Source of the DNA: Cytobacillus oceanisediminis
Lineage (GTDB): Bacteria; Bacillota; Bacilli; Bacillales; Cytobacillaceae
Direction: 5' to 3'
NCBI RefSeq assembly: GCF_003182355.1
Contig: NZ_QGTW01000012.1
Span: 124,001 to 188,000 of the forward strand
DNA length: 64,000 bases
Shown here: positions 16,314-25,978 of the stretch, one piece after another
Position numbering within the stretch: the first letter of the stretch is position 1
How the letters are laid out: the number at the start of each line of letters is the position of its first letter
The notes under the pieces: model-generated
The model's input: the letters and a program-made list of their open reading frames with translations, nothing else
The model's database searches: none
Told to the model about the DNA's origin: nothing
Translations under genes and position numbers: made by a program

Positions 16314-17446
16314 GGACGCTCCTCCTTATCCGTTTGCTTTACGACAGTTGGCACTTTCATTACAATGGTTGTTCCGTTATTAGAAATAATATCAATGCTT
16401 CCGTTAACAAAATCAAGGCGCTCGCCTAATCCCAGCAATCCTGACCCCTTGCCGATATCCTCTGCGGGATCCATTCCGATGCCGTTGTCCTGTACAGTGA
16501 TCCTGACTTCATTCCAGGTTTGTTCGATGCTGATGCGGCACTCGGTCGCTTTACTGTGCTTGACTACATTCGTAACAGCTTCTTTCATGCACAAGCTTAA
16601 AATATTCTCAAGAAATAAAGATACATTGTTTAATTTGATATCTTCCTCGCCGATGAAGTCGATCGCAGCGGCTTTCAGTATTTGTTTAACAAGGATGATT
16701 TCATCTTTAAGCCTGATGCCCCTCATCTGTGAAACCATTTTTCTTACTTCGTTTAAAGCCGTTCTTGCGGTTTGCTGAACATCAATAAGTTCTTCCTTTG
16801 CCTGTTCCGGATCTTTGCTTATAAGCTTCCTGGCAAGGTCGCTTTTCAGGCCGATAAGAGATAGCTTTTGGCCAAGAGTGTCGTGCAGATCGCGGGCAAT
16901 GCGCTGCCTTTCCTCCTGCTTCACAAGATCAGCAATCCTTTTATTGGCATCTTCAAGCTGTTCTTCAAGCTTCTCCTGCTTTTTCCTATTGTATATGTTA
17001 AATGGGAGCAAAATAACACTGATCCAGATGATGATAATAAAGGGCAATTGCTCTAAAAATAAAGGTTCCTGAGTAACGAAATTAAAGTTGATTGAAATCG
17101 TGGTAGCGACCAAATGAATGACATAAAGGGTTAAAAAAGCAATTCTGTTTGTTATATGACCATTATAATAAGCAATATAAAATGCGAAATAAACAAACTG
17201 AAAAAGAATCGTCATTGTAATGGAAATGCTGATTAAAATTCCAGTCCAAAGATAGACTGGCCATTGCCGCGAAATAAACGCAAAACGCAATGAAATAAAA
17301 AATAGGATCGTCAGTATTACCCCTACGGCAATTTCAATTTTAGAGGTGGATCTGAATATAAAATAAAAAGGCAATATGCTAAAAACACTCCAAATATATG
17401 GAGAGATGCCTGAGCTTTTTAAAGTGTTAAAGAATTTTTTGAACAT
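16310..17446 (-). CDS. desK: Membrane thermosensor histidine kinase DesK
   Basis: DesK senses membrane thickness or fluidity on cooling and phosphorylates DesR. Four or five hydrophobic segments fill the first 150 residues, followed by a coiled linker, the HisKA_3 motif RQRIARDLHDTLGQKLS with the phosphorylated His, and an HATPase with DNGIGMD and GKGSGLLGLGER. The start at 17444-17446 (MFKKFFNTLK) follows GAGGT. The frame stays open 98 codons further upstream, but that part is encoded by repeat R3 and should not be counted as protein. Confidence 0.93.
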   Translation of the reverse strand: MFKKFFNTLKSSGISPYIWSVFSILPFYFIFRSTSKIEIAVGVILTILFFISLRFAFISRQWPVYLWTGILISISITMTILFQFVYFAFYIAYYNGHITNRIAFLTLYVIHLVATTISINFNFVTQEPLFLEQLPFIIIIWISVILLPFNIYNRKKQEKLEEQLEDANKRIADLVKQEERQRIARDLHDTLGQKLSLIGLKSDLARKLISKDPEQAKEELIDVQQTARTALNEVRKMVSQMRGIRLKDEIILVKQILKAAAIDFIGEEDIKLNNVSLFLENILSLCMKEAVTNVVKHSKATECRISIEQTWNEVRITVQDNGIGMDPAEDIGKGSGLLGLGERLDFVNGSIDIISNNGTTIVMKVPTVVKQTDKEERP

Positions 17447-17479
17447 AGATAGGACCTCTTTTGCTTTTCTTAATGGCAA

Positions 17480-17703
17480 GTTAAAGCCAATTGTTGATTT
17501 TGGTACTTTGTTGATTGGAGCGGAAGATGCAAGATCCTCGAAAATATATTCTGATTTCCTTCGTGGGATGTTTATTCGAGGACGCATATTCCAAGTCCAG
17601 CGGGAGTAGGATGTCAAAGGGAGACCCTGCTGGCTTAGTACTTGAAAAGGCTTCCCAGACCGCAGTGAGCTTCTTGAGCGGAAATCAACAGGCAAGTCTA
17701 ATA
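17480..17703 (-). repeat. Interspersed element copy R3 (opposite orientation)
   Basis: Read on the minus strand it carries the family blocks: CTTGCCTGTTGATTTCCGCTC at its start, then GGTCTCCC, and CCGCTCCAATCAACAAAG near its end. It sits between des and desK, exactly before the desK ribosome site, and creates a spurious N-terminal extension of the desK frame. Confidence 0.78.
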
Positions 17704-17723
17704 GAACTTTCATAAAAATAAAC

Positions 17724-17760
17724 AGCTCCTTTGTCATCATACCACAAAGGAGCTGTTCTT
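17724..17760 (-). terminator. Terminator after des
   Basis: AACAGCTCCTTTGT and its complement ACAAAGGAGCTGTT form a 14-bp stem around a short loop, just after the des stop. It would partly uncouple des from desKR. Confidence 0.75.
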
Positions 17761-17798
17761 TAGTAAGTGAGTCTGGTCATTTATGCCATTTGAATACG

Positions 17799-18845
17799 TT
17801 AAGGCTTAACAGATGCAGCTTTCCGCGCTCTGTTTTGCTTTTTGCTGTGGGCTGCTTTTTTAGCAGCCTGATAACCTGTGAAATTCTGTGAGTCCTCATC
17901 CCAAAGTCGGAATCTTAGAGACTGCAGGCTTGTAGAAAGCGTGATCGTTGGCACATTTTTAAGCTCCGCCGTATTATAATGTGCATCCTCCAGGTTATAG
18001 TTAGGCACACGCGGACTTAAATGGTGAATATGATGGAATCCGATGTTTCCTGTAAGCCATTGCATAACCTTTGGAAGCTTGTAAAAAGAGCTTCCTTCCA
18101 CAGCAGCTTTAACATATTCCCATTTATCATCTTCTTCAAAATAAGAATCTTCAAATGTGTGCTGTACATAAAACAGCCAAATCCCAGCAGCTCCTGAAAT
18201 TAAAAAGATTGGGCCCTGAACCATCAGGAAAGCATCCCAGCCGATTGCCCAGCACATTAACGCGTATAAACCAACAATTGCGGCGTTTGTCAGATAAGTG
18301 TTAATACGCTCATTCTTTCTCGCACCTTTGCGGTTAAAGCGATTTTTTAACATAAAAACATAAATCGGTCCTAAAAGAAACATAACTAACGGATTGCGGT
18401 ACATACGGTAAGCTGCACGAGTCGTTAGTGAAGCAGCCTGATATTCTTTCACTGTCAAAGTCCAAATATCTCCTGTTCCGCGCTTGTCCAGGTTTCCGCT
18501 TGTCGCATGGTGGACATTGTGGTCATGCTGCCACTGGTGATATGGGAAAACTGTAATAATCCCGGTTATCGTTCCAACAATTTTATTGGCAGACCGATTT
18601 TTAAAAAAGGAATGGTGACAGCAATCGTGGAAAATGATGAATATTCTTACCAGAAATCCTGCCGCTATTACCGAAATGCCCAGAGTGAGGAAATAGGACA
18701 CACCCAAGCTTTTATAGGCTAGAAACCACAGCAGGAAAAATGGTCCAAGAGTATTGACCAACTGCATAATACTGCGTTTTAAATCTGATTTTTCATAAGG
18801 TGCCATCTGTTTTTTTAAGTTGAGTTGTTTTTGTTTAGAAGTCAT
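17799..18845 (-). CDS. des: Acyl-lipid fatty acid desaturase Des
   Basis: This is an integral membrane di-iron enzyme that introduces a double bond into membrane phospholipid acyl chains after cold shock (Delta5 in B. subtilis). The three histidine boxes are clear: HDCCHH, HNVHHA and HHIHH. Four or more membrane segments separate them, and the 348 aa length is typical. The Lys/Ala-rich tail (KKAAHSKKQNRARKAA) is cytosolic. The gene order des-desK-desR is the B. subtilis order, interrupted here by a terminator and repeat R3. Confidence 0.94.
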   Translation of the reverse strand: MTSKQKQLNLKKQMAPYEKSDLKRSIMQLVNTLGPFFLLWFLAYKSLGVSYFLTLGISVIAAGFLVRIFIIFHDCCHHSFFKNRSANKIVGTITGIITVFPYHQWQHDHNVHHATSGNLDKRGTGDIWTLTVKEYQAASLTTRAAYRMYRNPLVMFLLGPIYVFMLKNRFNRKGARKNERINTYLTNAAIVGLYALMCWAIGWDAFLMVQGPIFLISGAAGIWLFYVQHTFEDSYFEEDDKWEYVKAAVEGSSFYKLPKVMQWLTGNIGFHHIHHLSPRVPNYNLEDAHYNTAELKNVPTITLSTSLQSLRFRLWDEDSQNFTGYQAAKKAAHSKKQNRARKAASVKP

Positions 18846-18925
18846 TTTTTAATTCCCTTCATCATGACGTTAACTTTATAATAAAGGGTTTTCACCATGC
18901 TTTGTAGACATAGGTGTCATGTCCA

Positions 18926-18947
18926 AACCATGATAAATGTCATGGTT
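18926..18947. promoter_or_regulatory. Likely DesR operator upstream of des
   Basis: AACCATGA-N6-TCATGGTT is a perfect inverted repeat 80-100 bp before the des start; a further half-like TGTCATG lies at 18916-18922. DesR is the only regulator encoded next to it. Confidence 0.6.
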
Positions 18948-19119
18948 GGCCCAATAAATTAGGAGCAGATCCTATAAATAGGCCTTAATTAAAGGTTTTC
19001 TCCTTATAAAAATAAAAAAAATTTTTCCGATATTTCCAGCAGCTCAATTCCATATACATGGCTTTAAATCTCATAGGACATAATGAAATTGTTAATGATT
19101 TATAAAAGGAGTGGTTTGA

Positions 19120-19389
19120 ATGCAAGATCATAAAAATGGCGCCAATTCTTCTATGCAAGCCCATGTGGAGGAAATATGGCAACAGACCTGCGGCACCTGG
19201 GACAACGTCAATGAATCGACAGTACAAGATTTTTTATCGCAATGTGATGAGAAAAACATTGATTCACAGTTCGCAATGAGCTGGGTAGAACAAAACAAAG
19301 AAAATATCCCGGATTGGCAGAGTGTTTCCAGGGTATCTCTTGATTGGATGAATCAGCATACATCGACTGGTTCTCCACTTATGGATTAA
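19120..19389 (+). CDS. Small hypothetical protein, 89 aa
   Basis: This is an unrecognised small soluble protein with many Gln, Asn and Trp residues (EEIWQQTCGTWDNVNEST, MSWVEQNKENIPDWQS). A good AAGGAG site precedes the ATG. It has its own terminator 80 bases downstream. Confidence 0.7.
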   Translation: MQDHKNGANSSMQAHVEEIWQQTCGTWDNVNESTVQDFLSQCDEKNIDSQFAMSWVEQNKENIPDWQSVSRVSLDWMNQHTSTGSPLMD

Positions 19390-19470
19390 AAAGCTTGCAA
19401 GGTTCAATTTTCAGCTGGTGGAGAAAATTCATTGCAGGTCTTTTTAGCATTTAATACCGTTTAAAAAGAG

Positions 19471-19503
19471 ATCCCCTTGGTGAGTAACCAAGGGGATTTT
19501 TTT
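19471..19503 (+). terminator. Terminator after the 19120-19389 gene
   Basis: ATCCCCTTGG and CCAAGGGGAT pair around a 7-nt loop followed by seven T. It also faces the converging coat gene. Confidence 0.8.
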
Positions 19504-20140
19504 AATGAGGAATATTATTGTTTGGTGTTTGCATCTGTCCTTGAGCAGGACCATATGCATTTAACATTTGCTGCATATCTTGTTGTGTAAACTGAGGTAC
19601 CTGATAGTAATGATTTTTATTTTGATAAAGTGAAAGTTCATAAGCCATTTCAATGCAATTTGGGACTGAGTCAGCCAATACGCGTCGAACAACAGGATTT
19701 GTTGCTTCAAGGGCAGCCATTGTCTTCATGGAAGCTGAAGATTTCATAGCTCCCAGCAGGCAGCCGGAGACTGTTTCTTCATTCATTTCCGAAACAGATT
19801 GAATTGGTTTTTTTGGCTGAGAAGGTTTTAAACCATAAATAAAGTCATTACCCTGGTTCATTTTATAGCTTTGTGTTGGCATAGATGGATCTTGGCCTGT
19901 CTTAAAGCATTCAAGTGTAATATTATACTCCTGCTGCATGAACTGATACTGGCGATCCATGATATCTGCAAGCTCCTGGTCCTGTACGTGCTGACGCAGC
20001 AAAGAGTACATGTTTAGATTCCCGACTGCCCCAGATAAAACCTCATGAACATCAAGCACTTCATGGGCACCATGATTAAGCTGTTGTGGGATATTTCCTG
20101 TATGCATATTTTGGTGCATTTGATTAGGCTGATTTTCCAT
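19502..20140 (-). CDS. Spore coat protein, CotF-like
   Basis: This is a structural protein of the spore coat or forespore surface. After a Gln/Asn/Met-rich head (MENQPNQMHQNMHTG) it has the CotF-type helical core (HEVLSGAVGNLNMYSLLRQHVQDQELADIMDRQ ... VVRRVLADSVPNCIEMAYEL) and a Gln/Pro-rich tail. Length is 212 aa. The start at 20138-20140 follows GGAGGAATTC; an upstream 39-codon extension is not coding. Expression would be sporulation-specific. Confidence 0.82.
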   Translation of the reverse strand: MENQPNQMHQNMHTGNIPQQLNHGAHEVLDVHEVLSGAVGNLNMYSLLRQHVQDQELADIMDRQYQFMQQEYNITLECFKTGQDPSMPTQSYKMNQGNDFIYGLKPSQPKKPIQSVSEMNEETVSGCLLGAMKSSASMKTMAALEATNPVVRRVLADSVPNCIEMAYELSLYQNKNHYYQVPQFTQQDMQQMLNAYGPAQGQMQTPNNNIPH

Positions 20141-20260
20141 TTTGAATTCCTCCTTTTTGTATTCAACAATTTTTATGTTGCAGAATTTCACAAAGAAATA
20201 TTCCTTAATTTTATAAAAATAAAAAAACGGATCTATTCGACCCGCTTTTTTAGTCATTCA

Positions 20261-20851
20261 TTACATACTCTTAATCTCTGCTTCAACTGTTTCCACCAAA
20301 TGAAACAAATACCTGTAAATTAAAAGATACGCATTGCCAATGGTCAGATCTTCTCTAAAGCCCTGTATATTATCCAAAGCAAAATTGAGATCCCATAACC
20401 CATCTTGCTGGTTGAACATGAGATCAAATGTGGGTGAATCGCCTTGTAGCGTTCTTTCCATATATGACCTAATAGCTGCCTCCTTCTTTTTAGGCAGCTT
20501 TAAACCAAGCATAACATCATAGGTACGGAACAGGTCATCCACTTCAAAAGAGATTGCGTCTACACCTATTATCTCGAACCATTGTGATTCCAGGTACATA
20601 AATTCATTTATGTGTCTTTTAAAGTATTCGATGGATTTATTCAAAAAATCAGCTGTTTCCCTGCCTAGAACTTCTTCTGTTTCCTTGTCCCCTCGCTCAA
20701 TATAGGCTTCTGTAAAGCGGGTATCAGGGTCCTTTACTTCAAAAGCATCACCTTCAGACATTAACTGATGCTTTTCCGCATATTCTTTTTCTTCTATATA
20801 GATATTGTTTCCCTGCTCTTTTAGGTATTTTTCGATCCGTTCTTTTAACAC
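20261..20851 (-). CDS. Conserved hypothetical protein, 196 aa
   Basis: This is an acidic soluble protein with mixed helices; no motif lets me assign a function. Start is a GTG (20849-20851) after AAAGGAGG. It follows the DEAD-box helicase gene by 25 bases and may be cotranscribed with it. Confidence 0.75.
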   Translation of the reverse strand: MLKERIEKYLKEQGNNIYIEEKEYAEKHQLMSEGDAFEVKDPDTRFTEAYIERGDKETEEVLGRETADFLNKSIEYFKRHINEFMYLESQWFEIIGVDAISFEVDDLFRTYDVMLGLKLPKKKEAAIRSYMERTLQGDSPTFDLMFNQQDGLWDLNFALDNIQGFREDLTIGNAYLLIYRYLFHLVETVEAEIKSM

Positions 20852-20876
20852 AGTGCACTTCCTCCTTTAAAACTGA

Positions 20877-22283
20877 TTATCTTCCACGTCTTTTTGAAGT
20901 GTTTCTCACAGGCTTGGCTGCTGAAGTCCTCTTTTTATCCTGCGAAGTTCTGCTGCCTGTTCGGGTGGAACCTGATATCTCTGAGCGCTTGCTTTGCCCA
21001 TGCCTGCTTTTCTTATTAGGTCCTCTGCTATCCTTATCTTTCCTGGTTGCTCCTTCTCTGCTTTCTCTCTTCCCTCTTCCTGAAGAACCCTGTCGTTTTT
21101 GGGGTTGGCCGCTTTTTTCTGCAGTTCTGAAAGGTTTTCCATTTTCTCTATTATCCTCATTGTTGCTGGTATTTCCCAGGTTCTGTTTAGGGATCTTTAT
21201 ATTGAGCCCTTTTTCGATTGTCTCAAGGAGAGGCTTGTCCGCCGATGAATAAAAGGTAATCGCCAATCCTTTCGTCCCAGCTCGTCCTGTTCTTCCGATA
21301 CGGTGAACATAGCTTTCTGGGTCAAGAGGAATATCATAATTGAATACATGGGTGACCCCTTCGACATCGAGGCCTCTTGCAGCCACATCTGTAGCAATTA
21401 ATAATTGGATTTCAGCATCTCTGAACCGTTTCATCACTTGTTCCCGTTTTGCCTGCGACAAGTCGCCGTGAAGCTCATCACATTGAAAGCCATTCGATTT
21501 GAGCACCTCGTATAACTTGCTTACCCTGCGTTTAGTCCGGCAAAATATGACAGCTAAATAGGGTCTGTGGGTTTGAACCAACTGCATGATCGTTGCTTGC
21601 TTGGCACGGTCTGTTGTATGTATAGCCAACTGCTTTACTGAATGGGCAGGCCCTTGCGTTTTTTCAATTTGGATATACTCAGGCTCTTTCATGTGTTTTT
21701 TTGCCAGCTTTCGAATTTCTGGTGGAATGGTTGCAGAAAACAGCATGGTCTGCCTTTCAGGTGGTGTTTCTTTTATAATATCCTCTACTTCATCCAGAAA
21801 GCCGATATGAAGCATTTGATCGGCTTCATCCAATACTAAAAAATTGGTACTGGACAAATCTATTGTCTCCCTTTTAATATGATCGAGCAATCGGCCGGGT
21901 GTTCCGACAACGATATGGACATTTTTTTTGAGCTTTTTCAGCTGTTTATCCACATCCTGGCCTCCGTATACTGCCAAAACATCTATAGCAGCATTGTCTG
22001 CAGTAAGCTTTAGAACCTCGTCTGTTATTTGTAATGCCAATTCTCTGGTGGGCGTTACAATTAGAGCTTGGATAAAAGCCGCAGACGGGTCGATCTTTTC
22101 CAGAATCGGCAGAATAAAGGCAAATGTTTTGCCTGTTCCTGTTTGCGCTTGGGCAATCAGATCTTTGCCCTCTATTACAGCGGGAATTGCCTGCTCCTGA
22201 ATCGGAGTAGGTTTTCCGATACCATGGTTCAGCAATGTTTTTGAGAGCTGTTTTGAAATGCCTAATGTTAAAAATTCCTGCAA
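20877..22283 (-). CDS. DEAD-box ATP-dependent RNA helicase
   Basis: This is an RNA-unwinding ATPase used in ribosome assembly, mRNA decay and cold growth. It shows the Q motif (FLTLGIS ... [10 protein letters not shown]), [47 protein letters not shown] and [10 protein letters not shown], followed by a basic, Arg/Lys/Ser/Gly-rich tail of about 110 residues as in CshA-like enzymes. The start is a TTG at 22281-22283. The frame remains open for 40 codons upstream, but that stretch overlaps repeat R4 and is not protein. Confidence 0.92.
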   Translation of the reverse strand: MQEFLTLGISKQLSKTLLNHGIGKPTPIQEQAIPAVIEGKDLIAQAQTGTGKTFAFILPILEKIDPSAAFIQALIVTPTRELALQITDEVLKLTADNAAIDVLAVYGGQDVDKQLKKLKKNVHIVVGTPGRLLDHIKRETIDLSSTNFLVLDEADQMLHIGFLDEVEDIIKETPPERQTMLFSATIPPEIRKLAKKHMKEPEYIQIEKTQGPAHSVKQLAIHTTDRAKQATIMQLVQTHRPYLAVIFCRTKRRVSKLYEVLKSNGFQCDELHGDLSQAKREQVMKRFRDAEIQLLIATDVAARGLDVEGVTHVFNYDIPLDPESYVHRIGRTGRAGTKGLAITFYSSADKPLLETIEKGLNIKIPKQNLGNTSNNEDNRENGKPFRTAEKSGQPQKRQGSSGRGKRESREGATRKDKDSRGPNKKSRHGQSKRSEISGSTRTGSRTSQDKKRTSAAKPVRNTSKRRGR

Positions 22284-22328
22284 ATAAAACCCTACTTTCT
22301 TTTCCTGGCGTATTTTTTTTAAAGGCTC

Positions 22329-22557
22329 TGTTAAATTTGCCTGTTGATTTCCGCTCCAGGTACTCAGCGAACCGCGGGTCCGGGAGCCACGGCGCATTCG
22401 CACCTGTGGGGTCTCCCGTTGACACGCTTCTCCCGCAGGACATTGAATAAGCTTCCTCGAATAAACACCGCACGAAGGAAATGTGTCAGCATTTCCGAGG
22501 ATCTCGCACCTTCCACTCCAATCAACAGGGTGCTAAAATCAACAATAAGCTTTAACA
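22329..22557 (+). repeat. Interspersed element copy R4
   Basis: TGTTAAATTTGCCTG ... AAGCTTTAACA with the inner CTGTTGATT/AATCAACAG pair. It shares a long central section (ACACGCTTCTCCCGCAGGA, then TCCTCGAATAAACACCGC) with R2 and R5. It lies in the promoter region of the DEAD-box helicase. Confidence 0.8.
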
Positions 22558-22565
22558 CAGCTTTT

Positions 22566-22980
22566 TTGAAAAATATCTTTTAGGATATTATGCCCTTATC
22601 TATATTGTGTGTTTGCAGAAAAAATAGCAAGCATTCTAATATGATTTAGTACAAACAAACTGTCCACATTCATTGATAACACCAATCAGATAAAAAATCC
22701 CAATCCAGACTAATAAAAGTCTAAATTGGGATCTTCTAGCCCTATTGTTTTTTACAGGGAAGTGCATAACTTCCATTTGACCAGGCTGAATCCCCTGAAA
22801 ATGATGCCAATGACTTCATTCGCTTTTTTAGCTTACGCTGCACTCATATTTTTTCGCTATATTTTGGAGAAATTAGATCAAGCTGAAAATATTCAACATC
22901 TACTTGTTCCCTATACTAACAGGATGGACAAAATAAAAACCTGAGCCATTTCCATCATTTTATATAAAGAGATGCAAAGA
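22566..22980. other. Spacer with a strong hairpin and no convincing gene
   Basis: AATCCCAAT ... ATTGGGATC with an inner AGACT/AGTCT stem (about 22693-22732) makes a strong hairpin. A possible 47-codon membrane peptide from about 22803 to 22944 has no ribosome site, so I do not call it. Confidence 0.4.
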
Positions 22981-22981
22981 T

Positions 22982-23419
22982 TCATTCTTTTAATGGATCT
23001 TTTTCTTCCCCTGCCTCCATCCCGTAAGCGAGTCTTGGATTCATGGCGGATTCGCTCCGTTTTTCTTCCTGGCTGACCTCCATTCTGTTCAAAAGATAGC
23101 GGTGGATAAACACTTCTGAAAGTGTGATGATCGCAGCTGCAATCACACTTCCCCATGCAATCTGCAAATAACTGTTGAGCAGTACACTTCCAAAAACCCA
23201 TACAACGGCATAAACTAAGAAAAAGTCAGCAATGAGGGCATTACGGTTCCCCAGCCGTGGAAGGATGATTCGATCACCAATCATGTAGGACATAATCGTG
23301 ACCAAAAGGCTGAATGAAACAATATCGGCAAAGGCAGCATCGAAAAATAAGTCGAGAGCAATTGCAAACGCAATCACAGTGGATACAAATTTAAGTAACA
23401 ATATCAAGGTATTATTCAT
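22982..23419 (-). CDS. DUF2512 family membrane protein (YndM-like)
   Basis: This is a four-helix membrane protein of 145 aa: hydrophobic segments at about residues 5-25, 30-50, 60-80 and 85-105, then a charged cytosolic tail (MEVSQEEKRSESAMNPR). The pattern KFVSTVIAFAIALDLFF at the start fits the DUF2512/YndM family, whose function is unknown. GGAGGAAAACAG precedes the ATG. Single gene. Confidence 0.82.
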   Translation of the reverse strand: MNNTLILLLKFVSTVIAFAIALDLFFDAAFADIVSFSLLVTIMSYMIGDRIILPRLGNRNALIADFFLVYAVVWVFGSVLLNSYLQIAWGSVIAAAIITLSEVFIHRYLLNRMEVSQEEKRSESAMNPRLAYGMEAGEEKDPLKE

Positions 23420-23630
23420 CTGTTTTCCTCCTTTATGTCTTATTTTTTAACACTCGTCATTTTCCCATTCATGAATCGTTTTTCCTTTGTTAAAAGCATT
23501 TTCTTTAAAAAAAATAAACAACTTGTTCGAAACCTCTCAATATAATGATAATAAAAGGTTTTTAATCTTAAGTTAAAGGTTTTTCAAATAGTATTATTTC
23601 AAAATAAAATACTTAATGTGGTGATAACAG

Positions 23631-24155
23631 GTGAGTGCTGAATATAAATTTCAAAATCTCCTGGAACGGCATTTGACGTTCGATCAGGTGTTTAACCGTA
23701 TTTTATTATTTATGAAAAGAAATCCGGACGGAAACTTCCGTTTAATGATCGGAACAGATTCCCAGGTCCATTGCAACCGTACTGTTTTCATTACCGGAAT
23801 TGTAATTCAAAATGAGCGGAAAGGAGCTTGGGCCTGCATTAGAAAAACCATTATTCCAAGAAAAATGCTGCATCTGCACGAAAGAATTTCATATGAAACC
23901 TCCTTAACGGAAGAAGTGGTTTCTTTATTTACAGATGAGCGGAAAGATAGGATGTTTGAGATTGTTCTGCCATTTATATATAAAGGAGGATCCTTTTCGA
24001 TGGAGGGACATATGGACATCGGATCCGGCAATAGAAATAAAACGAGGGAATTTGTGAAGGAAATGGTCTCCAGGATCGAATCCATTGGCTTGGAGCCAAA
24101 AATAAAACCGGAAGCGTTTGTAGCCTCCAGCTATGCCAATCGGTATACGAAATAA
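23631..24155 (+). CDS. YkuK-type ribonuclease H-like protein (DUF458)
   Basis: This is a predicted RNase H-fold protein of unknown substrate. Key features are LMIGTDSQVH (first acidic residue), ERISYETSLTEEV and HMDIGSGNRNKTREF (further acids), matching YkuK/DUF458, 174 aa. Start is GTG at 23631 after GGTGAT. It carries its own terminator. Confidence 0.85.
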   Translation: MSAEYKFQNLLERHLTFDQVFNRILLFMKRNPDGNFRLMIGTDSQVHCNRTVFITGIVIQNERKGAWACIRKTIIPRKMLHLHERISYETSLTEEVVSLFTDERKDRMFEIVLPFIYKGGSFSMEGHMDIGSGNRNKTREFVKEMVSRIESIGLEPKIKPEAFVASSYANRYTK

Positions 24156-24162
24156 GGGTTAA

Positions 24163-24192
24163 AAAAGAACTCAAAAAATGAGTTCTTTTCAC
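24163..24192 (+). terminator. Terminator after ykuK-like gene
   Basis: AAAAGAACTC and GAGTTCTTTT pair around an A-rich loop. Confidence 0.75.
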
Positions 24193-24213
24193 TGCTTGAT
24201 TAAGATCCTGCAA

Positions 24214-24675
24214 CTAAACGCCTGCATGCTCCTTATATTCCTGTTCCAGCTTTGCAGCGACGGCTTCTGTCAGCTCTGCTGTAATTTCTGGAAGAGTTGT
24301 ATTAAGCAAGGAATTTGCTACTTTAGCCATCATCCCCTCTGCCTTAATATCCAGAGCACCAGTCATCAAGTTTCTATTATTTTTTCCTTTACCTGCCAGA
24401 AAATATCCATGCCCTGTAAACTTCTCATTTAACCCGGTTAAATTAAACGTCACCTTTGTTGGCTCCTGCCAGCTTGTGATGTCCACTTTTAATTCAATTT
24501 TTTTCTTCAGGATCCCCATATCGCTTTTAAAGCTCCATGTTGATTCTTTGTCATTTAGTACCTCATGTGCAATATAACCGGGTACTAAAGGCGCCCAGTT
24601 GCCGATATCACTAACAAAATTCCAGATCGACCCAATTGGTACATTTACTTCTGCCTGATGTGTGCAGTTTGGCAT
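24214..24675 (-). CDS. SRPBCC / CoxG-like small-ligand binding protein
   Basis: This is a 153 aa single-domain protein of the START/SRPBCC superfamily, similar to CoxG (carbon monoxide dehydrogenase subunit G-like); no CO dehydrogenase is nearby. VNVPIGSIWNFVSDIGNWAPLVPGY at the N-terminus and the C-terminal helix NTTLPEITAELTEAVAAKLEQEY are typical of the hydrophobic-cavity fold. I use the ATG at 24675 after GGGGCGG. Confidence 0.8.
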   Translation of the reverse strand: MPNCTHQAEVNVPIGSIWNFVSDIGNWAPLVPGYIAHEVLNDKESTWSFKSDMGILKKKIELKVDITSWQEPTKVTFNLTGLNEKFTGHGYFLAGKGKNNRNLMTGALDIKAEGMMAKVANSLLNTTLPEITAELTEAVAAKLEQEYKEHAGV

Positions 24676-24760
24676 TTTTACCGCCCCTTTTAAAGTTTTC
24701 ATAGTTGGTTTCCATGAATATGTATTCAAAATAGTCGGGTGAGATTCATCAATTTTAGAA

Positions 24761-25753
24761 TTAACTCAGGACTTCTTCAGCAATTAGTTCGTATGAACGC
24801 AAGCGGTCTTCATAACGGTGAACAATGGTTACAATCATGATCTCATCTGCCTGATACCGGTGCTGCATCTCTCTTAGCTCCTGGGCAACATCCTTTGGGT
24901 TGCCTATAATTAAGTTGGAATTTTTATTAAAAGGGTCCTGATTTACATAGTGAAAATAGCTTTTTGCTTCTTTAATCGAAGGAATTCCACAGTTGCCTTC
25001 GCCTTTATCTGTTTTCATCTTCCACAGCATGCTGCTGAGGGCTAGCTCTTTTGCTTCCTCGGCTGTTTCCGCACAAATAGCGGATACCGTTAAAACCACA
25101 TTGGGCTGCTGCAGGCTTCCTCTTGCTTTGAAATTTTTCCTGTATTGCCTTATGATTTCCTCTCCATCTTTTTCGCTCATAAATTGCCCAAATGCATAGG
25201 CTGCACCGTTTTCGGCAGCCATAAGAGCGCTTTTGCCGCTGGTTCCCAAGATCCATGATTCTGGACTGATTTTGGGAACAGGCGAAGCGGATATCCTGGA
25301 AAACATATGATCTTCCGGAAAGTCTTTATTTAAAAATTGAAGCAGATCCTTCACTGTTTCAGGCATTTTCCGGACACCTTCCAAAAACTGATCGGAAAGT
25401 GCCATCGCTGCTTCAGCTGATCCGCCTGGTGCCCTGCCAATCCCCAGATCAATTCGATCAGGAAACAAAGTAGCTAGCATATTGAACAATTCTGCAATCT
25501 TGTAAGGTTTATAGTGCGGGAGTAATATGGCCCCAGCACCGATACGAATTTTCTCTGTTTTGGCACCAATATAACTTAACATAATTTCAGGAGCGGAGCA
25601 GGCTAAATCAGATAAATCATGATGCTCTGCAATCCAATACCTGGTATATCCCAGCCTTTCTCCAGCTTGTGCAAGCCCGGCGGAAGCCTCTAATGCTTCC
25701 TTTGGTGTAAATCCTGAAGAAATGGGTGCTTGATCCAGAATACTTAATTTCAA
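24761..25753 (-). CDS. LLM-class flavin-dependent oxidoreductase
   Basis: This is a luciferase-like monooxygenase (FMNH2- or F420-type TIM barrel). MKLSILDQAPIS, YTRYWIAEHHD, ILLPHYKPYKIAE and DRIDLGIGRAPGG are conserved in the MsnO8/YvbT-like group. Start is the TTG at 25753, placed eight bases after GAGGGGG. It follows a 67 aa gene by 21 bases and may form a two-gene operon with it. Substrate unknown. Confidence 0.88.
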   Translation of the reverse strand: MKLSILDQAPISSGFTPKEALEASAGLAQAGERLGYTRYWIAEHHDLSDLACSAPEIMLSYIGAKTEKIRIGAGAILLPHYKPYKIAELFNMLATLFPDRIDLGIGRAPGGSAEAAMALSDQFLEGVRKMPETVKDLLQFLNKDFPEDHMFSRISASPVPKISPESWILGTSGKSALMAAENGAAYAFGQFMSEKDGEEIIRQYRKNFKARGSLQQPNVVLTVSAICAETAEEAKELALSSMLWKMKTDKGEGNCGIPSIKEAKSYFHYVNQDPFNKNSNLIIGNPKDVAQELREMQHRYQADEIMIVTIVHRYEDRLRSYELIAEEVLS

Positions 25754-25774
25754 GGTTTCCCCCTCTTTCAAAAA

Positions 25775-25978
25775 TTAATAGCTTCCCGTGCCAAGCGGGA
25801 ATCCTTCCGGGTAGGAAGCATGATCAAACAGCTTCACAGGCATTTCTCCATCATAGATGATGGCTGTACTGCTGTATTTTAACCCTCTGGCTCCTCCCGC
25901 TTCTGCTTCCTGCAAGGTTCCGAAACGGCCTATATGCAGAACCTCTGCACTTTGATTATATAGTTTGACGATAAACAT
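25775..25978 (-). CDS. Small hypothetical protein, 67 aa
   Basis: MFIVKLYNQSAEVL followed by a compact mixed sequence ending PLGTGSY. Nothing is recognisable. GGAGGG sits at the right spacing before the ATG at 25978. It is directly upstream of the LLM oxidoreductase gene. Confidence 0.65.
   Translation of the reverse strand: MFIVKLYNQSAEVLHIGRFGTLQEAEAGGARGLKYSSTAIIYDGEMPVKLFDHASYPEGFPLGTGSY

Noticed and set aside
17447-17740. 98-codon N-terminal extension of desK
   Set aside because: It is encoded entirely by repeat R3 and has no resemblance to a kinase sensor segment; a good ribosome site marks the true start at 17446.
22284-22473. Open frames upstream of the DEAD-box helicase
   Set aside because: They lie in repeat R4, contain low-complexity Arg/Ser runs and lack ribosome sites.
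22803-22944. Possible 47-codon membrane peptide
   Set aside because: No ribosome site and no conserved features; could be an eroded fragment.
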